Source: Photobacterium kishitanii (GTDB lineage Bacteria; Pseudomonadota; Gammaproteobacteria; Enterobacterales; Vibrionaceae). From it: a stretch of DNA of 64,000 nt. Positions 42,838 to 53,450 of this stretch are shown here, in pieces (the stretch's first letter is position 1; every line of letters starts with the position of its first letter). The notes below the pieces were generated by a model. It saw only the letters and a list, made by a program, of their open reading frames with translations. It ran no database searches and was not told where the DNA came from. The stretch covers positions 428,510-492,509 of the forward strand of contig NZ_PYON01000001.1 in assembly GCF_003026355.1 (NCBI RefSeq). The letters run 5' to 3'. The position numbers were made by a program, and so were the translations under genes.

Positions 42838-43167
42838 ATGCTTGAATTTAACGGTGTGCAAATCGACACTGATGCCCAAGGTTATCTGAAAAATGTTGAT
42901 GATTGGTCAGAAGATCTAGTCGCACTACTTGCAGCAGAAGAAGCTATCGAATTGTCTGAAGCTCATTGGGAAGTCATTCGTTTTGTTCGAGACTTTTACC
43001 TTGAATTTAATACTTCACCAGCAGTGCGCATGCTTGTAAAAGCGATGGCAAAACAATACGGTGAAGAGAAAGGTAGCTCACGTTATCTATATCGTCTATT
43101 TCCAAAAGGTCCAGCAAAACAAGCGACTAAACTGGCTGGATTACCCAAACCAGTTAAGTGTATTTGA
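42838..43167 (+). CDS. tusE: sulfurtransferase TusE
   Basis: This is a 109-residue DsrC-family protein. It passes sulfur from TusBCD to MnmA for 2-thiouridine at the wobble position of t[56 protein letters not shown] and the penultimate catalytic cysteine in PVKCI are conserved. GAGG precedes the ATG. Confidence 0.94.
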   Translation: MLEFNGVQIDTDAQGYLKNVDDWSEDLVALLAAEEAIELSEAHWEVIRFVRDFYLEFNTSPAVRMLVKAMAKQYGEEKGSSRYLYRLFPKGPAKQATKLAGLPKPVKCI

Positions 43168-43234
43168 GGCTTAATAATGAAAACCAAACATAAGTAACTA
43201 ATAACTTTATGTTTGGTTTTCCTTTTGATGGCTA

Positions 43235-43507
43235 TCAATTCATTTTAAACCCATTCAAATGTTGCCAAGCTAATGTCTCACTTGTTAGCCATTCAACAGT
43301 CGCAGTCTTAGGCCCATGTTGTAACCAAGCAATTAGCCTATCGATATTTTCTTGCTCTCCACAAGCAAGAACTTCAACACTGCCGTCAGCCAAATTTCTA
43401 GCATACCCCGTTAAATCAAGCATCAATCCTTGATGAGCAGTATGAAAACGAAAACCGACCCCTTGTACATGTCCTATTACTCGCGTTTTTACACAACATC
43501 GTGCCAT
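43235..43507 (-). CDS. yccX: acylphosphatase YccX
   Basis: This is a 90-residue enzyme that hydrolyses acyl phosphates. The phosphate-binding loop with catalytic arginine (GHVQGVGFRFHT) and the catalytic asparagine in GYARNLADGSVEVLA are present. It lies between tusE and rlmI as in E. coli. GGGG stands at the proper distance before the ATG. Confidence 0.94.
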   Translation of the reverse strand: MARCCVKTRVIGHVQGVGFRFHTAHQGLMLDLTGYARNLADGSVEVLACGEQENIDRLIAWLQHGPKTATVEWLTSETLAWQHLNGFKMN

Positions 43508-43729
43508 GATGACCCCTATTGTTTTTATATTACCTACAGGATTATTTTAGCTAAATAATGGCGATAGACTGCTCGTTAACCCACAAAATCTCTCGATACT
43601 ATTGCGAAGTAGCATAGTTTATTTAACATCTAATCGTGGTTTTATATGCTGACTTAGACTTTTTCATTTGATTTTACGCAGCCAGAGCAACATAATACGC
43701 CCCCACTCGAACTCCATACTGGGCATGTC

Positions 43730-44920
43730 ATGACAGCTTCTATTTATTTGGTAAAAGGCCGTGAAAAATCACTACGCCGTCGCCACCCTTGGATTTTTTC
43801 TCGCGGTATTGATCGTGTTGAAGGAAAACCCGAACTAGGCGAAACCGTTGATGTTTACGATAACAAAGGCGAATGGCTAGCACGCGGTGCTTACTCTCCA
43901 CAGTCTCAAATTCGCGTTCGCGTATGGACATTCAACAAAAATGAAGCCATTGACGTTAACTTCTTTGTTAACCGCCTTAATACAGCACAAAGTCTGCGTG
44001 ATATTCTAGCAGCACGCGATGGTCTTACAGGTTACCGTCTCATTGCTGCAGAGTCTGATGGTCTTCCTGGCATTACTATCGATCGCTACCAAGATTATTT
44101 AGTCTGCCAATTACTGAGTGCTGGTGCTGAAGCACAGCGCGATGTACTTATTGAAGCATTAAAGCAGTGTTACCCAAGCTGTAATATTTATGAACGCTCA
44201 GATGTTTCTGTTCGTAAGAAAGAAGGTTTAAAACAACGCACAGGTGTTCTACACGGCGAAGAGCCACCTAAGTTTGTTACTATCGAAGAAAATGACGTTA
44301 AAATTAACGTTGATATCGTTGGTGGTCACAAAACAGGTTTCTACCTTGACCAACGTGATAGTCGCGAAGCATCGGTTAAATATGTTAACGGTAAGCGTGT
44401 TCTAAACTGCTTCTGCTACACTGGTGGCTTTGGTTTATACGCTCTAAAAGGTGGTGCAAGTGAGGTTGTCAACGTTGATGTTTCTCAACCAGCGCTTGAT
44501 ACAGCACAACTTAACGCTGAAATTAACGGTTACCCAATTGAAAATGCACAGTTTGTAAATGCTGATGTGTTTAAATTACTGCGTGAATACCGTGAGCGTG
44601 GCGAGCTATTTGATGTCGTTATCATGGATCCACCTAAATTTGCTGAATCTAAATCTCAGCTAGTGGGTGCTTGTCGTGGCTACAAAGATATCAACATGTT
44701 AGCCATGCAGATCCTAAAACCAGGTGGTATGTTATTAACATACTCTTGCTCAGGTTTGATGGATAACGGCTTATTCCAAAAAATCATTGCTGATGCCGCA
44801 CTTGATGCTCACCGTGACGTGCAGTTCATTGAGCGTTTTAGCCAAGCTGCCGATCACCCTCTAGATAGTGCTTATCCTGAAGGTTTCTACCTTAAAGGAT
44901 TTGCTTGTTACGTAAAGTAA
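43730..44920 (+). CDS. rlmI: 23S rRNA m5C1962 methyltransferase RlmI
   Basis: This is a 396-residue methyltransferase. An N-terminal PUA domain (about 1-75, [17 protein letters not shown]) precedes the SAM-binding Rossmann domain with [37 protein letters not shown] and [10 protein letters not shown], which carries the catalytic cysteine. It is E. coli YccW/RlmI by sequence and context. The ATG has no convincing ribosome binding site. Confidence 0.94.
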   Translation: MTASIYLVKGREKSLRRRHPWIFSRGIDRVEGKPELGETVDVYDNKGEWLARGAYSPQSQIRVRVWTFNKNEAIDVNFFVNRLNTAQSLRDILAARDGLTGYRLIAAESDGLPGITIDRYQDYLVCQLLSAGAEAQRDVLIEALKQCYPSCNIYERSDVSVRKKEGLKQRTGVLHGEEPPKFVTIEENDVKINVDIVGGHKTGFYLDQRDSREASVKYVNGKRVLNCFCYTGGFGLYALKGGASEVVNVDVSQPALDTAQLNAEINGYPIENAQFVNADVFKLLREYRERGELFDVVIMDPPKFAESKSQLVGACRGYKDINMLAMQILKPGGMLLTYSCSGLMDNGLFQKIIADAALDAHRDVQFIERFSQAADHPLDSAYPEGFYLKGFACYVK

Positions 44921-44945
44921 CCGGTAATTGAGCTTAAATGCATAT

Positions 44946-44972
44946 AAAACCCAGCCTTCGCTGGGTTTTTTT
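44946..44972 (+). terminator. terminator after rlmI
   Basis: AAAACCCAGC and GCTGGGTTTT around a 4-nt loop, followed by T residues. Confidence 0.88.
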
Positions 44973-45099
44973 ATATTAACAAAACAGTTATTGAATATTA
45001 ATTTCGATAGTTATTTGTCAATACAGTAATTATCAGAATACAATAGTGCCACTATACCTAATACACATTATTCACCCTACGCACTCAAAAGGAATCGAC

Positions 45100-45732
45100 A
45101 TGAAACTACGTACAGCCCTGCTCTCTTTAGCTATGTGTGGCATCAGCTTCCCATCATTTGCTGATGTAACACTTAACCTACCACAATCTGCTGAACTGGT
45201 TCTCGTCAATGGCGTTAATGCTCAAGGAAATGCGCCTCAAACATTGAATAACGGTAGTAACCAAATTGCTTTTCGTTATGATAAAAACTACCGTGAAAAT
45301 GGCGATACTCACTTGTTTCATTCTGAAGTGGTTGTAATGACATTTTCAGGCAATGATGCGACATATACGCTACAGTTACCTAATATTTCAAGTGCTTACC
45401 AAGCTCAAAAATTCAACCGCCAACCAACAATGAGCTTATTAACTGCAAATGGTACAGAAGTACCTTTTAAACATGATGTATTGATTAAAGATGGTATTCA
45501 AATTAATCGTGATTTCCAGCAAGAAATCGCACAATACAACTTAAGCAAAGCACCAGCAGCACTAACATCAGCAATTGCTGCAAATGAAATGCAACGTGCG
45601 CAACAGCAAGTTAGCCCTGCAGAAAAAGACGGCCAAATAGATCAAGCCTATGTGACTAAAATGCTAAATTACTGGTATAACAAAGCTGATACAACGACCC
45701 AGCAGCATTTTAAAGCCAGCATCAATAACTAA
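45100..45732 (+). CDS. DUF2057 family periplasmic protein (YccT/CsgI-like)
   Basis: This is a 210-residue exported protein. The signal peptide is MKLRTALLSLAMCGISFPSFA, then DVTLNLPQSAELVLVNG, ANGTEVPFKHDVLIKDGIQINRDFQQEIA and MLNYWYNKAD, as in the DUF2057 family. E. coli YccT (CsgI) of this family inhibits curli subunit polymerisation; that role is not shown here. AAAGGA before the ATG at 45100 fixes the start. Confidence 0.8.
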   Translation: MKLRTALLSLAMCGISFPSFADVTLNLPQSAELVLVNGVNAQGNAPQTLNNGSNQIAFRYDKNYRENGDTHLFHSEVVVMTFSGNDATYTLQLPNISSAYQAQKFNRQPTMSLLTANGTEVPFKHDVLIKDGIQINRDFQQEIAQYNLSKAPAALTSAIAANEMQRAQQQVSPAEKDGQIDQAYVTKMLNYWYNKADTTTQQHFKASINN

Positions 45733-45767
45733 TATTGTCTTTATAAATATCGATTAATCATTAATCT

Positions 45768-45810
45768 ACTTCCCTTATTACGCATACCAACATCTAGTAA
45801 TAAGGGAAGT
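45768..45810 (+). terminator. hairpin after the DUF2057 gene
   Basis: A perfect 13-bp stem (ACTTCCCTTATTA / TAATAAGGGAAGT) with a 17-nt loop, 35 bp after the stop codon. There is no clear T-run, so its use as a terminator is uncertain. Confidence 0.5.
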
Positions 45811-45994
45811 AATCATTACCCTTTCCATAATCACATGATCTCTTAACTGTTTATCACCTTGCTGGCGCAATACCTATTCTGTCTCATTCAAATAATCTGC
45901 AACAACATAATTTAAAAAGCAACAGGTCTACCGCTTCAATTCCAGAGCAGATGACAGTAAGCGTAAAATTGGTAATATTTAATCTATAAAATAG

Positions 45995-46020
45995 CGCAGA
46001 TATTATTAATAATATCTGCG
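45995..46020. other. perfect hairpin in the intergenic region
   Basis: CGCAGATATTA and TAATATCTGCG form an 11-bp perfect stem with a 4-nt loop, far from any gene end. It could terminate an unseen small transcript. Confidence 0.4.
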
Positions 46021-46485
46021 TGTTATTTGTATTGAATAAATATTAGTAGATAATATTTATTTTCCTTCATCTTATATTCAGGTTTATTTGTTTCTGTTTT
46101 ACCTTCAACCTAAATCACCAATCCTAATAGAGCTATTTCATTATTATTTTCATGATATTTTAAATATTTAAAAAATAAAAATGAAAATAAAAATATAATT
46201 ATAAATCAATGAATTAAAAACATCATCACCACCTATAAGCGAGCTTTTTTTAGCTTCAGATTAATCTAACTTACTTTAGTTAATTAAATGATGTTCATAT
46301 TAATAAGTCATTGTTATCCATAATTATATTAAACATAACTTTAGCAAATATCATATTCCTAATGACCATAAATCACTTGCGCGATACCATTTAAATATTC
46401 TTTTTTAATTCTTATTTATGATAAAGTGTATCCTCGCTTAATTGCTAATAACCTCTGCAACCTGTTTAAGAATAGAACGAATCAG

Positions 46486-47124
46486 ATGAAAAAAGTTATT
46501 TACCTATTTCTATTAATGGTATGTCTTTTACCGTTAAATGCGTCTGCACATGTTGTCAATACTGAACGTAAAAATGCAGACATTGTTGCTGATTATGTAT
46601 ACCAAAAAGCCGATTTAAAAGGCAAAATTGATTACAATGTATTCAAGCAAGCATTTATTGCTTATAACAAAACTCGTGGAAAAAAGAAATCGCTACTAAC
46701 CATTATTGATTACAGCATGCCTTCCACTGAAAAACGATTTTATGTTATTGACTTAAAATCAAATAAATTACTTTATCGCACCTATGTATCACATGGTGAA
46801 AATAGTGGTCGTTTAATTGCAGATGCATTTTCTAACCGTGTTAACTCACATAAAACGTCATTAGGTACATTTTTAACAGAAGGTACATACAATGGCGGTA
46901 ATGGTTACTCGTTAAAACTTAATGGGCTAACCCGAGGTGAAAATGATAATGCTTTAAAACGTTTTATCGTGATTCATGGCGCTAAATATGTGTCTGAATC
47001 ATTCATAAAGCATTATGGTTATCTTGGTCGTAGTTGGGGTTGTCCAGCAATACCAACAAACTTAGCTAAATCGATTATTGATACAATTAAAGGCGGTAGT
47101 GTTATTTTTGCTTATGCTAAATAA
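46486..47124 (+). CDS. murein L,D-transpeptidase-type protein (YkuD_2)
   Basis: This is a 212-residue exported protein. The signal peptide is MKKVIYLFLLMVCLLPLNASA; the catalytic domain shows YVSHGENSGR, SLGTFLTEGTYNGGNGYSLKLNGL, FIVIHGAKYVS and YLGRSWGCPAIP, the histidine and cysteine signature of YkuD_2 proteins. An enzyme acting on peptidoglycan peptides in the periplasm is likely; its reaction is not proven. The frame extends 20 codons upstream, but the signal peptide fixes this start, with a weak GAACGA site. Confidence 0.82.
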   Translation: MKKVIYLFLLMVCLLPLNASAHVVNTERKNADIVADYVYQKADLKGKIDYNVFKQAFIAYNKTRGKKKSLLTIIDYSMPSTEKRFYVIDLKSNKLLYRTYVSHGENSGRLIADAFSNRVNSHKTSLGTFLTEGTYNGGNGYSLKLNGLTRGENDNALKRFIVIHGAKYVSESFIKHYGYLGRSWGCPAIPTNLAKSIIDTIKGGSVIFAYAK

Positions 47125-47135
47125 CCCCTCTTTAT

Positions 47136-47174
47136 AAAAAAGCTTTTAGTTGCAAGACTAAAAGCTTTTTTTAT
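47136..47174 (+). terminator. terminator after the YkuD_2-type gene
   Basis: AAAAAGCTTTTAGT pairs with ACTAAAAGCTTTTT around a 6-nt loop, followed by T residues. Confidence 0.85.
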
Positions 47175-47264
47175 ATCTAAGATTTCATAATATTAAAATT
47201 TAAGATTTGATCGTATGCTTATTAATATCGGCTAAAAGTAACATCAGTTCTTAAAGGAAATAAC

Positions 47265-47837
47265 ATGAGTAAAGCCTTAGTTATCATTGACTTCATTAAT
47301 GATATTGTCGACAAAAATGGCAAAATACCTAGCTGTGCTGAACAAGTTAGTGCTCACCATGTCATTGACAATGCTAATGTTGCCATTCAATGGGCAAAAG
47401 ACAATAACTTGCCTTGTATCTTTGTCAAAGTAGGCTTTCAATCTAGCTATCTTGAATTACCGCACCATTCACCAATGTTTGGCAAAGCACAGCAATATCG
47501 CGCCTTAGAATTAGGCCAATGGGGAACAGAGTTTCACCCAAATCTTAATGTCACTACCGACGATATGGTAATTGTAAAATCACGGGTAAATCCATTTTAT
47601 AACACCGCATTAGATAGCGTTTTACGAGCTAATGCCATTACAGATGTTTATTTTTGTGGTGTAAGTACTTGCTGGGCAATTCAATCTGCCGTTCGAGATG
47701 CCCATGATCGTGATTACTGCGTGCATATTGTTAGCGATGCTTGTACCTCAGCGACAGAACAAGATCACCAGCGTTCTTTAGCTATACTCGCAAGAATCGC
47801 AACCCTGCACCAAGCAAAAACACTCACGAACGCTTAA
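47265..47837 (+). CDS. isochorismatase-family cysteine hydrolase
   Basis: This is a 190-residue protein with the catalytic triad of this family: Asp9 in VIIDFIND, Lys in VKSRVNPFYNT and Cys in GVSTCWAIQSAVRDAHDRDY. Such enzymes hydrolyse isochorismate, nicotinamide or other amides; the substrate here is open. AAAGGA precedes the ATG. No siderophore genes are nearby. Confidence 0.82.
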   Translation: MSKALVIIDFINDIVDKNGKIPSCAEQVSAHHVIDNANVAIQWAKDNNLPCIFVKVGFQSSYLELPHHSPMFGKAQQYRALELGQWGTEFHPNLNVTTDDMVIVKSRVNPFYNTALDSVLRANAITDVYFCGVSTCWAIQSAVRDAHDRDYCVHIVSDACTSATEQDHQRSLAILARIATLHQAKTLTNA

Positions 47838-47881
47838 TTTATAAAGGCTAGTAATAAAGGCTAACTTAAGTCAATTATTAT

Positions 47882-49009
47882 CTAGCCTTCGTGCTCACTT
47901 ATAGCTTGTTCTGCCGTTATATAAGGATAATCTAATGCTTGAGCAACACTATAATTAGTTACTTGGCCGTAATACACATTTAGACCATTTAACAAATGTT
48001 TATTACTCATAAATGCTGTTTTATAGCCGAGATTTGCGAGTTGTAGAATATAAGGTAATGTTGCATTATTAAGCGCAAAAGTCGATGTTCTCGCAACCGC
48101 ACCTGGCATATTAGCAACACAATAATGCACTACATCATCAATAATATAAGTAGGGTTATCATGAGTAGTTGGATGCGATGTTTCAATACACCCGCCTTGA
48201 TCAATAGCAACATCAACAATTGCACTACCTGATCTCATACGCTGAATCATATCTTTCGTAACTAATTTTGGTGTTTGTGCTCCAGCAATTAACACACTCC
48301 CAATCACAAGATCAGCAGCAAGCACATACTTTTCGATGCTATCATGAGTGGAATAAATACAGGTGACTGTCCCTGAGAATAACTGGTCAAGACGACGTAG
48401 TACTTCTAGGCTACGATCGATAATCACTACATTAGCCCGTAAACCAACCGCCATCTGTGCTGCATTCAAGCCTACAACACCACCGCCGATAATCACGACA
48501 TTCGCTGGCGCTACACCAGGGACACCCGCTAATAATACGCCGCCGCCGCCATGATAGTTTTCAAGTGCAAATGCGCCGGCTTGTAATGCCATTCTCCCTG
48601 CAACTTCTGACATAGGAGCAAGTAACGGTAAGTGGCCATTATCATCTGTTACTGTTTCATAGGCGATGCATACTGCCCCACTGTTAATCAAATCTTTCGT
48701 TTGCTCTCTATCAGGCGCTAAATGGAGATAAGTAAACAATATTTGTCCTTTGCGTAATAACATCCGTTCTGTTGCTTGTGGCTCTTTAACTTTAACTATC
48801 ATATCGGCTTGTGCAAAAACAGCTTCTGCTGAAGTGACAATACACGCGCCTACTGCAATATAATCATCATCACTACAGCCAATGCCCACACCAGCATTGG
48901 TCTCAACATAAACTGTATGGCCATGTAATACCGCTTCTTTTACTGACGCGGGAACCATGCCAACGCGATACTCGTGAATTTTAATTTCTTTAGGAATACC
49001 AATTTTCAT
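47882..49009 (-). CDS. ald: alanine dehydrogenase Ald
   Basis: This is a 375-residue NAD-dependent enzyme that interconverts L-alanine with pyruvate and ammonium. MKIGIPKEIKIHEYRVGMVPASV, VKVKEP, LFTYLHLAPD (catalytic histidine), VVIIGGGVVGLNAAQMAVG (NAD-binding glycine loop) and VDVAIDQGGCIETS (catalytic aspartate) are intact. The ATG at 49009 has an AGGAAG site; the eight upstream codons are not used. It is monocistronic. Confidence 0.94.
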   Translation of the reverse strand: MKIGIPKEIKIHEYRVGMVPASVKEAVLHGHTVYVETNAGVGIGCSDDDYIAVGACIVTSAEAVFAQADMIVKVKEPQATERMLLRKGQILFTYLHLAPDREQTKDLINSGAVCIAYETVTDDNGHLPLLAPMSEVAGRMALQAGAFALENYHGGGGVLLAGVPGVAPANVVIIGGGVVGLNAAQMAVGLRANVVIIDRSLEVLRRLDQLFSGTVTCIYSTHDSIEKYVLAADLVIGSVLIAGAQTPKLVTKDMIQRMRSGSAIVDVAIDQGGCIETSHPTTHDNPTYIIDDVVHYCVANMPGAVARTSTFALNNATLPYILQLANLGYKTAFMSNKHLLNGLNVYYGQVTNYSVAQALDYPYITAEQAISEHEG

Positions 49010-49155
49010 CGTTACTTCCTTATCTATCTTCACCAGTTATATATAGACAATAGTTAACAATAATAGATATTTCTCACTATTTTTTACACTCAATCCAGAC
49101 ACTGAAACCTAATATTAACCAAAATACCAAATAATAATTCACAAACAATAGGCAT

Positions 49156-49188
49156 AAAAAAACCGTGACCTTATATCACGGTTTTTTT
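49156..49188. terminator. terminator of the small gene at 49206
   Basis: AAAAAAACCGTGA and TCACGGTTTTTTT form a 13-bp stem with a 7-nt loop; A- and T-runs on both sides make it potentially bidirectional. Confidence 0.85.
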
Positions 49189-49205
49189 ATAGCTACGGAC
49201 ATGAA

Positions 49206-49475
49206 TTAGATATCATCTTCCCAAGGCATATCAGGTAAAGCCACAAGGTTTTCACGATAACGTTTTAAGTCAAACTTACCGTCATTTTTCATTACATCAA
49301 AGACTTCAATAGATAAAGCACAAGCGATCATCTGAACCGCTTCGTCACGAGCGGTACCTGTCATCATTAAGCGCATTAAGGTTTCTTTAACCACTAATGG
49401 ATTACCGTCAGCTAGCTGATTCTCCACTGTCTCAACTAGCATATCACCAGTCATGATTTCTTCGTTTTCCATCAT
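49206..49475 (-). CDS. conserved-looking small acidic protein of unknown function
   Basis: This is an 89-residue acidic cytoplasmic protein with no motif I can name. MTGDMLVETVENQL, ETLMRLMMTGTARDEAVQMIACALSIEVFDVMKND and KRYRENLVALPDMPW suggest a compact helical fold. It has its own terminator and an AGG site; the second ATG (49472) gives better spacing than the first. It is likely real because of the strong coding character. Confidence 0.65.
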   Translation of the reverse strand: MMENEEIMTGDMLVETVENQLADGNPLVVKETLMRLMMTGTARDEAVQMIACALSIEVFDVMKNDGKFDLKRYRENLVALPDMPWEDDI

Positions 49476-49547
49476 AAACCTATTCGAGTTATTTCAATCA
49501 AGCGTAATTTAGCATAACGTATAACGACTGCAAAATAATTGCCTGCT

Positions 49548-50216
49548 CTATGCCAAACCAAACAATAATTTGTCTTTAAAAAGCAAATCTAACAGAGGTT
49601 TTGCAGCAACCATTGAAGCAAATGTATGATCAGCATCGGTATCTTTTAATGAAGGATGCTCATTAATCAGTAAGCAACAAATCTCAGCATTTTTAGCTGA
49701 TTGCAATCCAGTACGACTGTCTTCAACAGCAACAACTTGGTGTGATTGAACCTTCATTGCTTGGCAAGCATGTAAATACACGTCAGGTGATGGTTTATTA
49801 TTTACCACCTCATAGCCACTAAACACCTGCTCAAATAAATCGAACCAACCATGTTGCTTTAATACGCCTTCAACATAATCACGCGGTGCACCTGTCACAA
49901 CAGCCATTGGAACTTTTCCAAAAAAATCTTTAAGTAGCACATCAACACCAGGCAATGCAGGAATTCCATGCTGCCGAATCTTAGCTTCTGTTAAAGCTTC
50001 CATATCTGTTGTAATGGTCACAACATCAACACTCAGCTGGTAGCTATCAATAAAATGCTTAGCTATCTTTGGCCATGTAACGCCAGCATAATATTCAATA
50101 AAATCAGCAGCTGTCAGCGTAACACCGTAGGTTGCTAAATAGGCACTCCAGTTATCAGCATGAAACGTTTCAGAATCAACTAATGTGCCGTCAAAATCAA
50201 AAAAAAGAGTTTGCAT
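49548..50216 (-). CDS. HAD-superfamily phosphatase or phosphoglucomutase-like hydrolase
   Basis: This is a 222-residue HAD hydrolase of subfamily IA. Motif I is FDFDGTLVDS with nucleophile and acid aspartates, motif II is in VVTGAP, the lysine is in NNKPSPDVYLHA, and motif III is AVEDSRTGLQSA. A helical cap (about 15-85) fits sugar-phosphate phosphatases or beta-phosphoglucomutases. The substrate is not known. Confidence 0.82.
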   Translation of the reverse strand: MQTLFFDFDGTLVDSETFHADNWSAYLATYGVTLTAADFIEYYAGVTWPKIAKHFIDSYQLSVDVVTITTDMEALTEAKIRQHGIPALPGVDVLLKDFFGKVPMAVVTGAPRDYVEGVLKQHGWFDLFEQVFSGYEVVNNKPSPDVYLHACQAMKVQSHQVVAVEDSRTGLQSAKNAEICCLLINEHPSLKDTDADHTFASMVAAKPLLDLLFKDKLLFGLA

Positions 50217-50295
50217 TACTTACCAAATAACATTGTATAAAATAAAGAACTTCACTTATAACATTTCAATTTTACGAATAAAAGTAATGATATAT

Positions 50296-53265
50296 TTACT
50301 GTAGGAGCTTGGTATCGATATTATCTATACTTATATCGCCATTACGTGCTTTAAGTATCATAATAGCATCATCAATTGCGACTGCTGGACTATAATAATA
50401 ACCTTGAATATAGTGACAAGACATTGATGACAAAATATCTAATTGTGCTTGTGTTTCAACCCCTTCAGCGACAACCTCAACATTTAATTTACAACTTAGG
50501 TCAATCACCAGTGATACCAACATTTGGCTTTCTTTACTATGCTCAATATCAACAATAAAACTGCGATCAATCTTAATAATGTCAGGTTTTATATCAATAA
50601 TTGCAGCTAATGATGAATACCCCGTACCAAAATCATCTAATGAGATTGCAATCCCTCGCTCTCTAAATGCAGCTAGAATCTCAAGAATATTTTTACCATC
50701 ATCAAGTGCTGTTGACTCTGTTATTTCAATCATGATTGCACTATAGGGTAAATTGTAGTTATTTATTATCTCAAAAATATATTCTTGATTATGTTGTGAA
50801 AACTCTTTCACCGAATGATTAATAGAAAAAATAACATCTCTAAAACCACAACGATGAATACGATCTAAATCGGCACAAGCTTTTTCAAAAACTTGCTGGC
50901 CTAACATACCAATTAAACCATAACGTTCAGCAATTGGAATAAAAACACTTGGAGGAATGAAACCATCATGTTCATCATACCATCGTGCTAGTGCCTCAAA
51001 TTTACACACTGTTCCCGTTTTATTATCAATAATCGGTTGATAATAAACTGATATTTTTTTGTCTTTGATAGCATGTTTTAATTTATCGCGTAATTTTAAC
51101 TTACGAATATATTCATGTTGTAATTGTTGGTCATAAACACAAACACCATTTCGACCTAACCACTTTTGCTCATACATTGCATAATCTGCATTTTTTAATA
51201 ATGCTTGATGCGTCGTCCCACTTTCAGGATATGATGATATACCAATACTGATCGTTAGATTTATCTCAATCTCATTACACTTTATTGGCTTTGAGATGAT
51301 ATCGACCAATTTGGCTGCAATATTTTGGGCGTAATTAACATCTTTGTCTTTAATCAATACCGCATACTCATCGCCGCCATAGCGACAAATAAGACTATGC
51401 TCACACACTGTATCTCTAAGAATAGAGGCAACTTCTTTTAAAACATTATCGCCAAAGTCGTGGCCATAAAGATCATTAAATATTTTGAAATCGTCAAGAT
51501 CAATAAATAACAGAGAGCATACAGAAGTAGATGAAATATCTTCAATATTATTATTTATTTTTGCTATCTGTTTTTCAACTTTTTCAATAAATCGACGGCG
51601 GTTCATTAATCCCGTTAGCATATCGTTGTCAGCTAATAATCTTAATTTTTTCTCAGTTTGCTTTCTGGAACTAATATCATGAAATACACCGACATAATTA
51701 ATAACATTATGATCATCTTCAATTTTATTAATCGTCATTTCTTCTGGATAAATAACACCGTCACTACGCCGATTATGCAGTTGTCCTTGCCATGCTCCAG
51801 TCGTTTCAAGGCTATGCCACATTTGCTGATAAAATTCTAAATTATGGTAGCCAGATGCTAATATACGAGGATTTTTACCTATAATATCTGCATGATTATA
51901 ACCAGTAACTGTTTCAAAGGCTTTGTTAACTGATATTATATTATTATCTTGATCGGTAATAACAATACATTCAGAGGTATTATCAAACACTGTTTTTGCA
52001 AGTGTTAATTTTTGTGCAGCTAACACCGTAGCGGTTATATCAATCAATACACCAACAATACTATCACTACGATTACTATTATTTGATTCTATGATATTGC
52101 CTTTGCAATTAAACCAACGGCATACTGTGTGTTTGTTTTTGGGTTGTAATCTAAACTCTACATCGATGGATATTGCATCACCATTACGTAATTTTGAAAA
52201 AGACTCAATAACGGCTAGTCGATCATCTTTATGAACCATTGCTAACCAATCATTAATATTATTAACACTACCTTTACTAACCGATAACATTTCCCAGAAC
52301 TTAGGTGATGTTATTAACTTTTGCGTTTCTAAATTATATTCCCATATACCTTCAGCAACGGCATTATAAGTCATTGTTAATTTATTTGATGCTTGACTCA
52401 ACTTATTGGAAATATGATAGAAATCAGTGATATCTTGTAAAATACCTTTAATTAATGTCGCCACACCATTTATATCTCGAAGAATATGGCAGTGTTCTCG
52501 CAGATATTTAACATCTCCTTCAGATAAAACAATACGATATATAATGCTATAACTCATATTCGTGCTATTTATCATTTCATCTTTTAGTTCAGAAACTCTG
52601 ACACGATCATCTGGATGAATAAAGTCATTAATAACGTCATTATTAGGTACAAAAGTATCAATATCACATTGAAAAATACGATAAATCTCTCGACTCCAAT
52701 AATAACAATTTATCACTAAGTCTAACTGCCAATTACCCAACTTAGCTTCTTGTTGACACTCTTCCATTTCCCGAAGTAATTTTTTCTGTGATGACAATAG
52801 TGCAAGATACTCTACGTCTGAACCAAGAATATCGCCAAGAACGTCACACCACTCTCCATGTAAGTCTTTAGAGAATAAACTGGAAGATTCAAATAAACAT
52901 CCAATAACGCCAATGACTTCCCCTCGACGAGAAAATATGGGTAATCCTAAATAATATTGAAATAACTGAGAAGTAATTATCTGATTAAATGGGTATATCT
53001 GAGATATATTTTTAGAAAAATAGCAAGGCTTACCAGATAATATCATTTTCTCACAAAGTGTATTATCAATAGAATAAGTAAATATTGTATTTGAGACATG
53101 ACCATCAATATAATAGGCTAATGATGTCGCTTTATGATGCATCTTATCGAAGTAAGCAATATAACAATGTGCCGGCTTAAACATATCGTAAACACTATGA
53201 AGAGCTTCTTGTATAAACTCACGACCATAGCTATTTCTTTTTAGGGCTTTTAGTGTTGTAACCAT
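50296..53265 (-). CDS. GAF-PAS-GGDEF-EAL c-di-GMP signalling protein
   Basis: This is a 989-residue cytoplasmic protein. A GAF-like domain (about 10-155) precedes three PAS regions (about 170-285, 295-415, 425-545; the third reads ITDQDNNIISVNKAFETVTGYNHADIIGKNP). The GGDEF domain has CRYGGDEYAVL (about 630-634), a possibly active GGDEY variant. The EAL domain is intact: KFEALARW, INHSVKEF, IEITEST, LDDFGTGYSSL, KIDRSF, VAEGVET and IQGYYYS. Synthesis, hydrolysis or both are possible. The start lacks a good ribosome binding site. Confidence 0.85.
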   Translation of the reverse strand: MVTTLKALKRNSYGREFIQEALHSVYDMFKPAHCYIAYFDKMHHKATSLAYYIDGHVSNTIFTYSIDNTLCEKMILSGKPCYFSKNISQIYPFNQIITSQLFQYYLGLPIFSRRGEVIGVIGCLFESSSLFSKDLHGEWCDVLGDILGSDVEYLALLSSQKKLLREMEECQQEAKLGNWQLDLVINCYYWSREIYRIFQCDIDTFVPNNDVINDFIHPDDRVRVSELKDEMINSTNMSYSIIYRIVLSEGDVKYLREHCHILRDINGVATLIKGILQDITDFYHISNKLSQASNKLTMTYNAVAEGIWEYNLETQKLITSPKFWEMLSVSKGSVNNINDWLAMVHKDDRLAVIESFSKLRNGDAISIDVEFRLQPKNKHTVCRWFNCKGNIIESNNSNRSDSIVGVLIDITATVLAAQKLTLAKTVFDNTSECIVITDQDNNIISVNKAFETVTGYNHADIIGKNPRILASGYHNLEFYQQMWHSLETTGAWQGQLHNRRSDGVIYPEEMTINKIEDDHNVINYVGVFHDISSRKQTEKKLRLLADNDMLTGLMNRRRFIEKVEKQIAKINNNIEDISSTSVCSLLFIDLDDFKIFNDLYGHDFGDNVLKEVASILRDTVCEHSLICRYGGDEYAVLIKDKDVNYAQNIAAKLVDIISKPIKCNEIEINLTISIGISSYPESGTTHQALLKNADYAMYEQKWLGRNGVCVYDQQLQHEYIRKLKLRDKLKHAIKDKKISVYYQPIIDNKTGTVCKFEALARWYDEHDGFIPPSVFIPIAERYGLIGMLGQQVFEKACADLDRIHRCGFRDVIFSINHSVKEFSQHNQEYIFEIINNYNLPYSAIMIEITESTALDDGKNILEILAAFRERGIAISLDDFGTGYSSLAAIIDIKPDIIKIDRSFIVDIEHSKESQMLVSLVIDLSCKLNVEVVAEGVETQAQLDILSSMSCHYIQGYYYSPAVAIDDAIMILKARNGDISIDNIDTKLLQ

Positions 53266-53450
53266 AAGTAATCAGCGGCCTAAGCAATATATCTAGACAA
53301 ATAATTATCTTTGATACAATATTAAAATAAGGATTGTACAATATACCGTACATCGTAGTTTAATTAAAGAACACCTCTATTGATAAATATCGTTATTGAA
53401 TATCTTTTGATAAATATCACTTTCGCCCTAAAAGCCCCTATTAAATGTGT

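Larger units (their letters stand above)
45733..46485. other. AT-rich intergenic region with two hairpins
   Basis: About 750 bp with no credible gene. Two perfect hairpins (45768-45810 and 45995-46020, listed separately) lie in its left half. The right half is very AT-rich and should hold the promoter of the YkuD_2-type gene. Confidence 0.5.
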
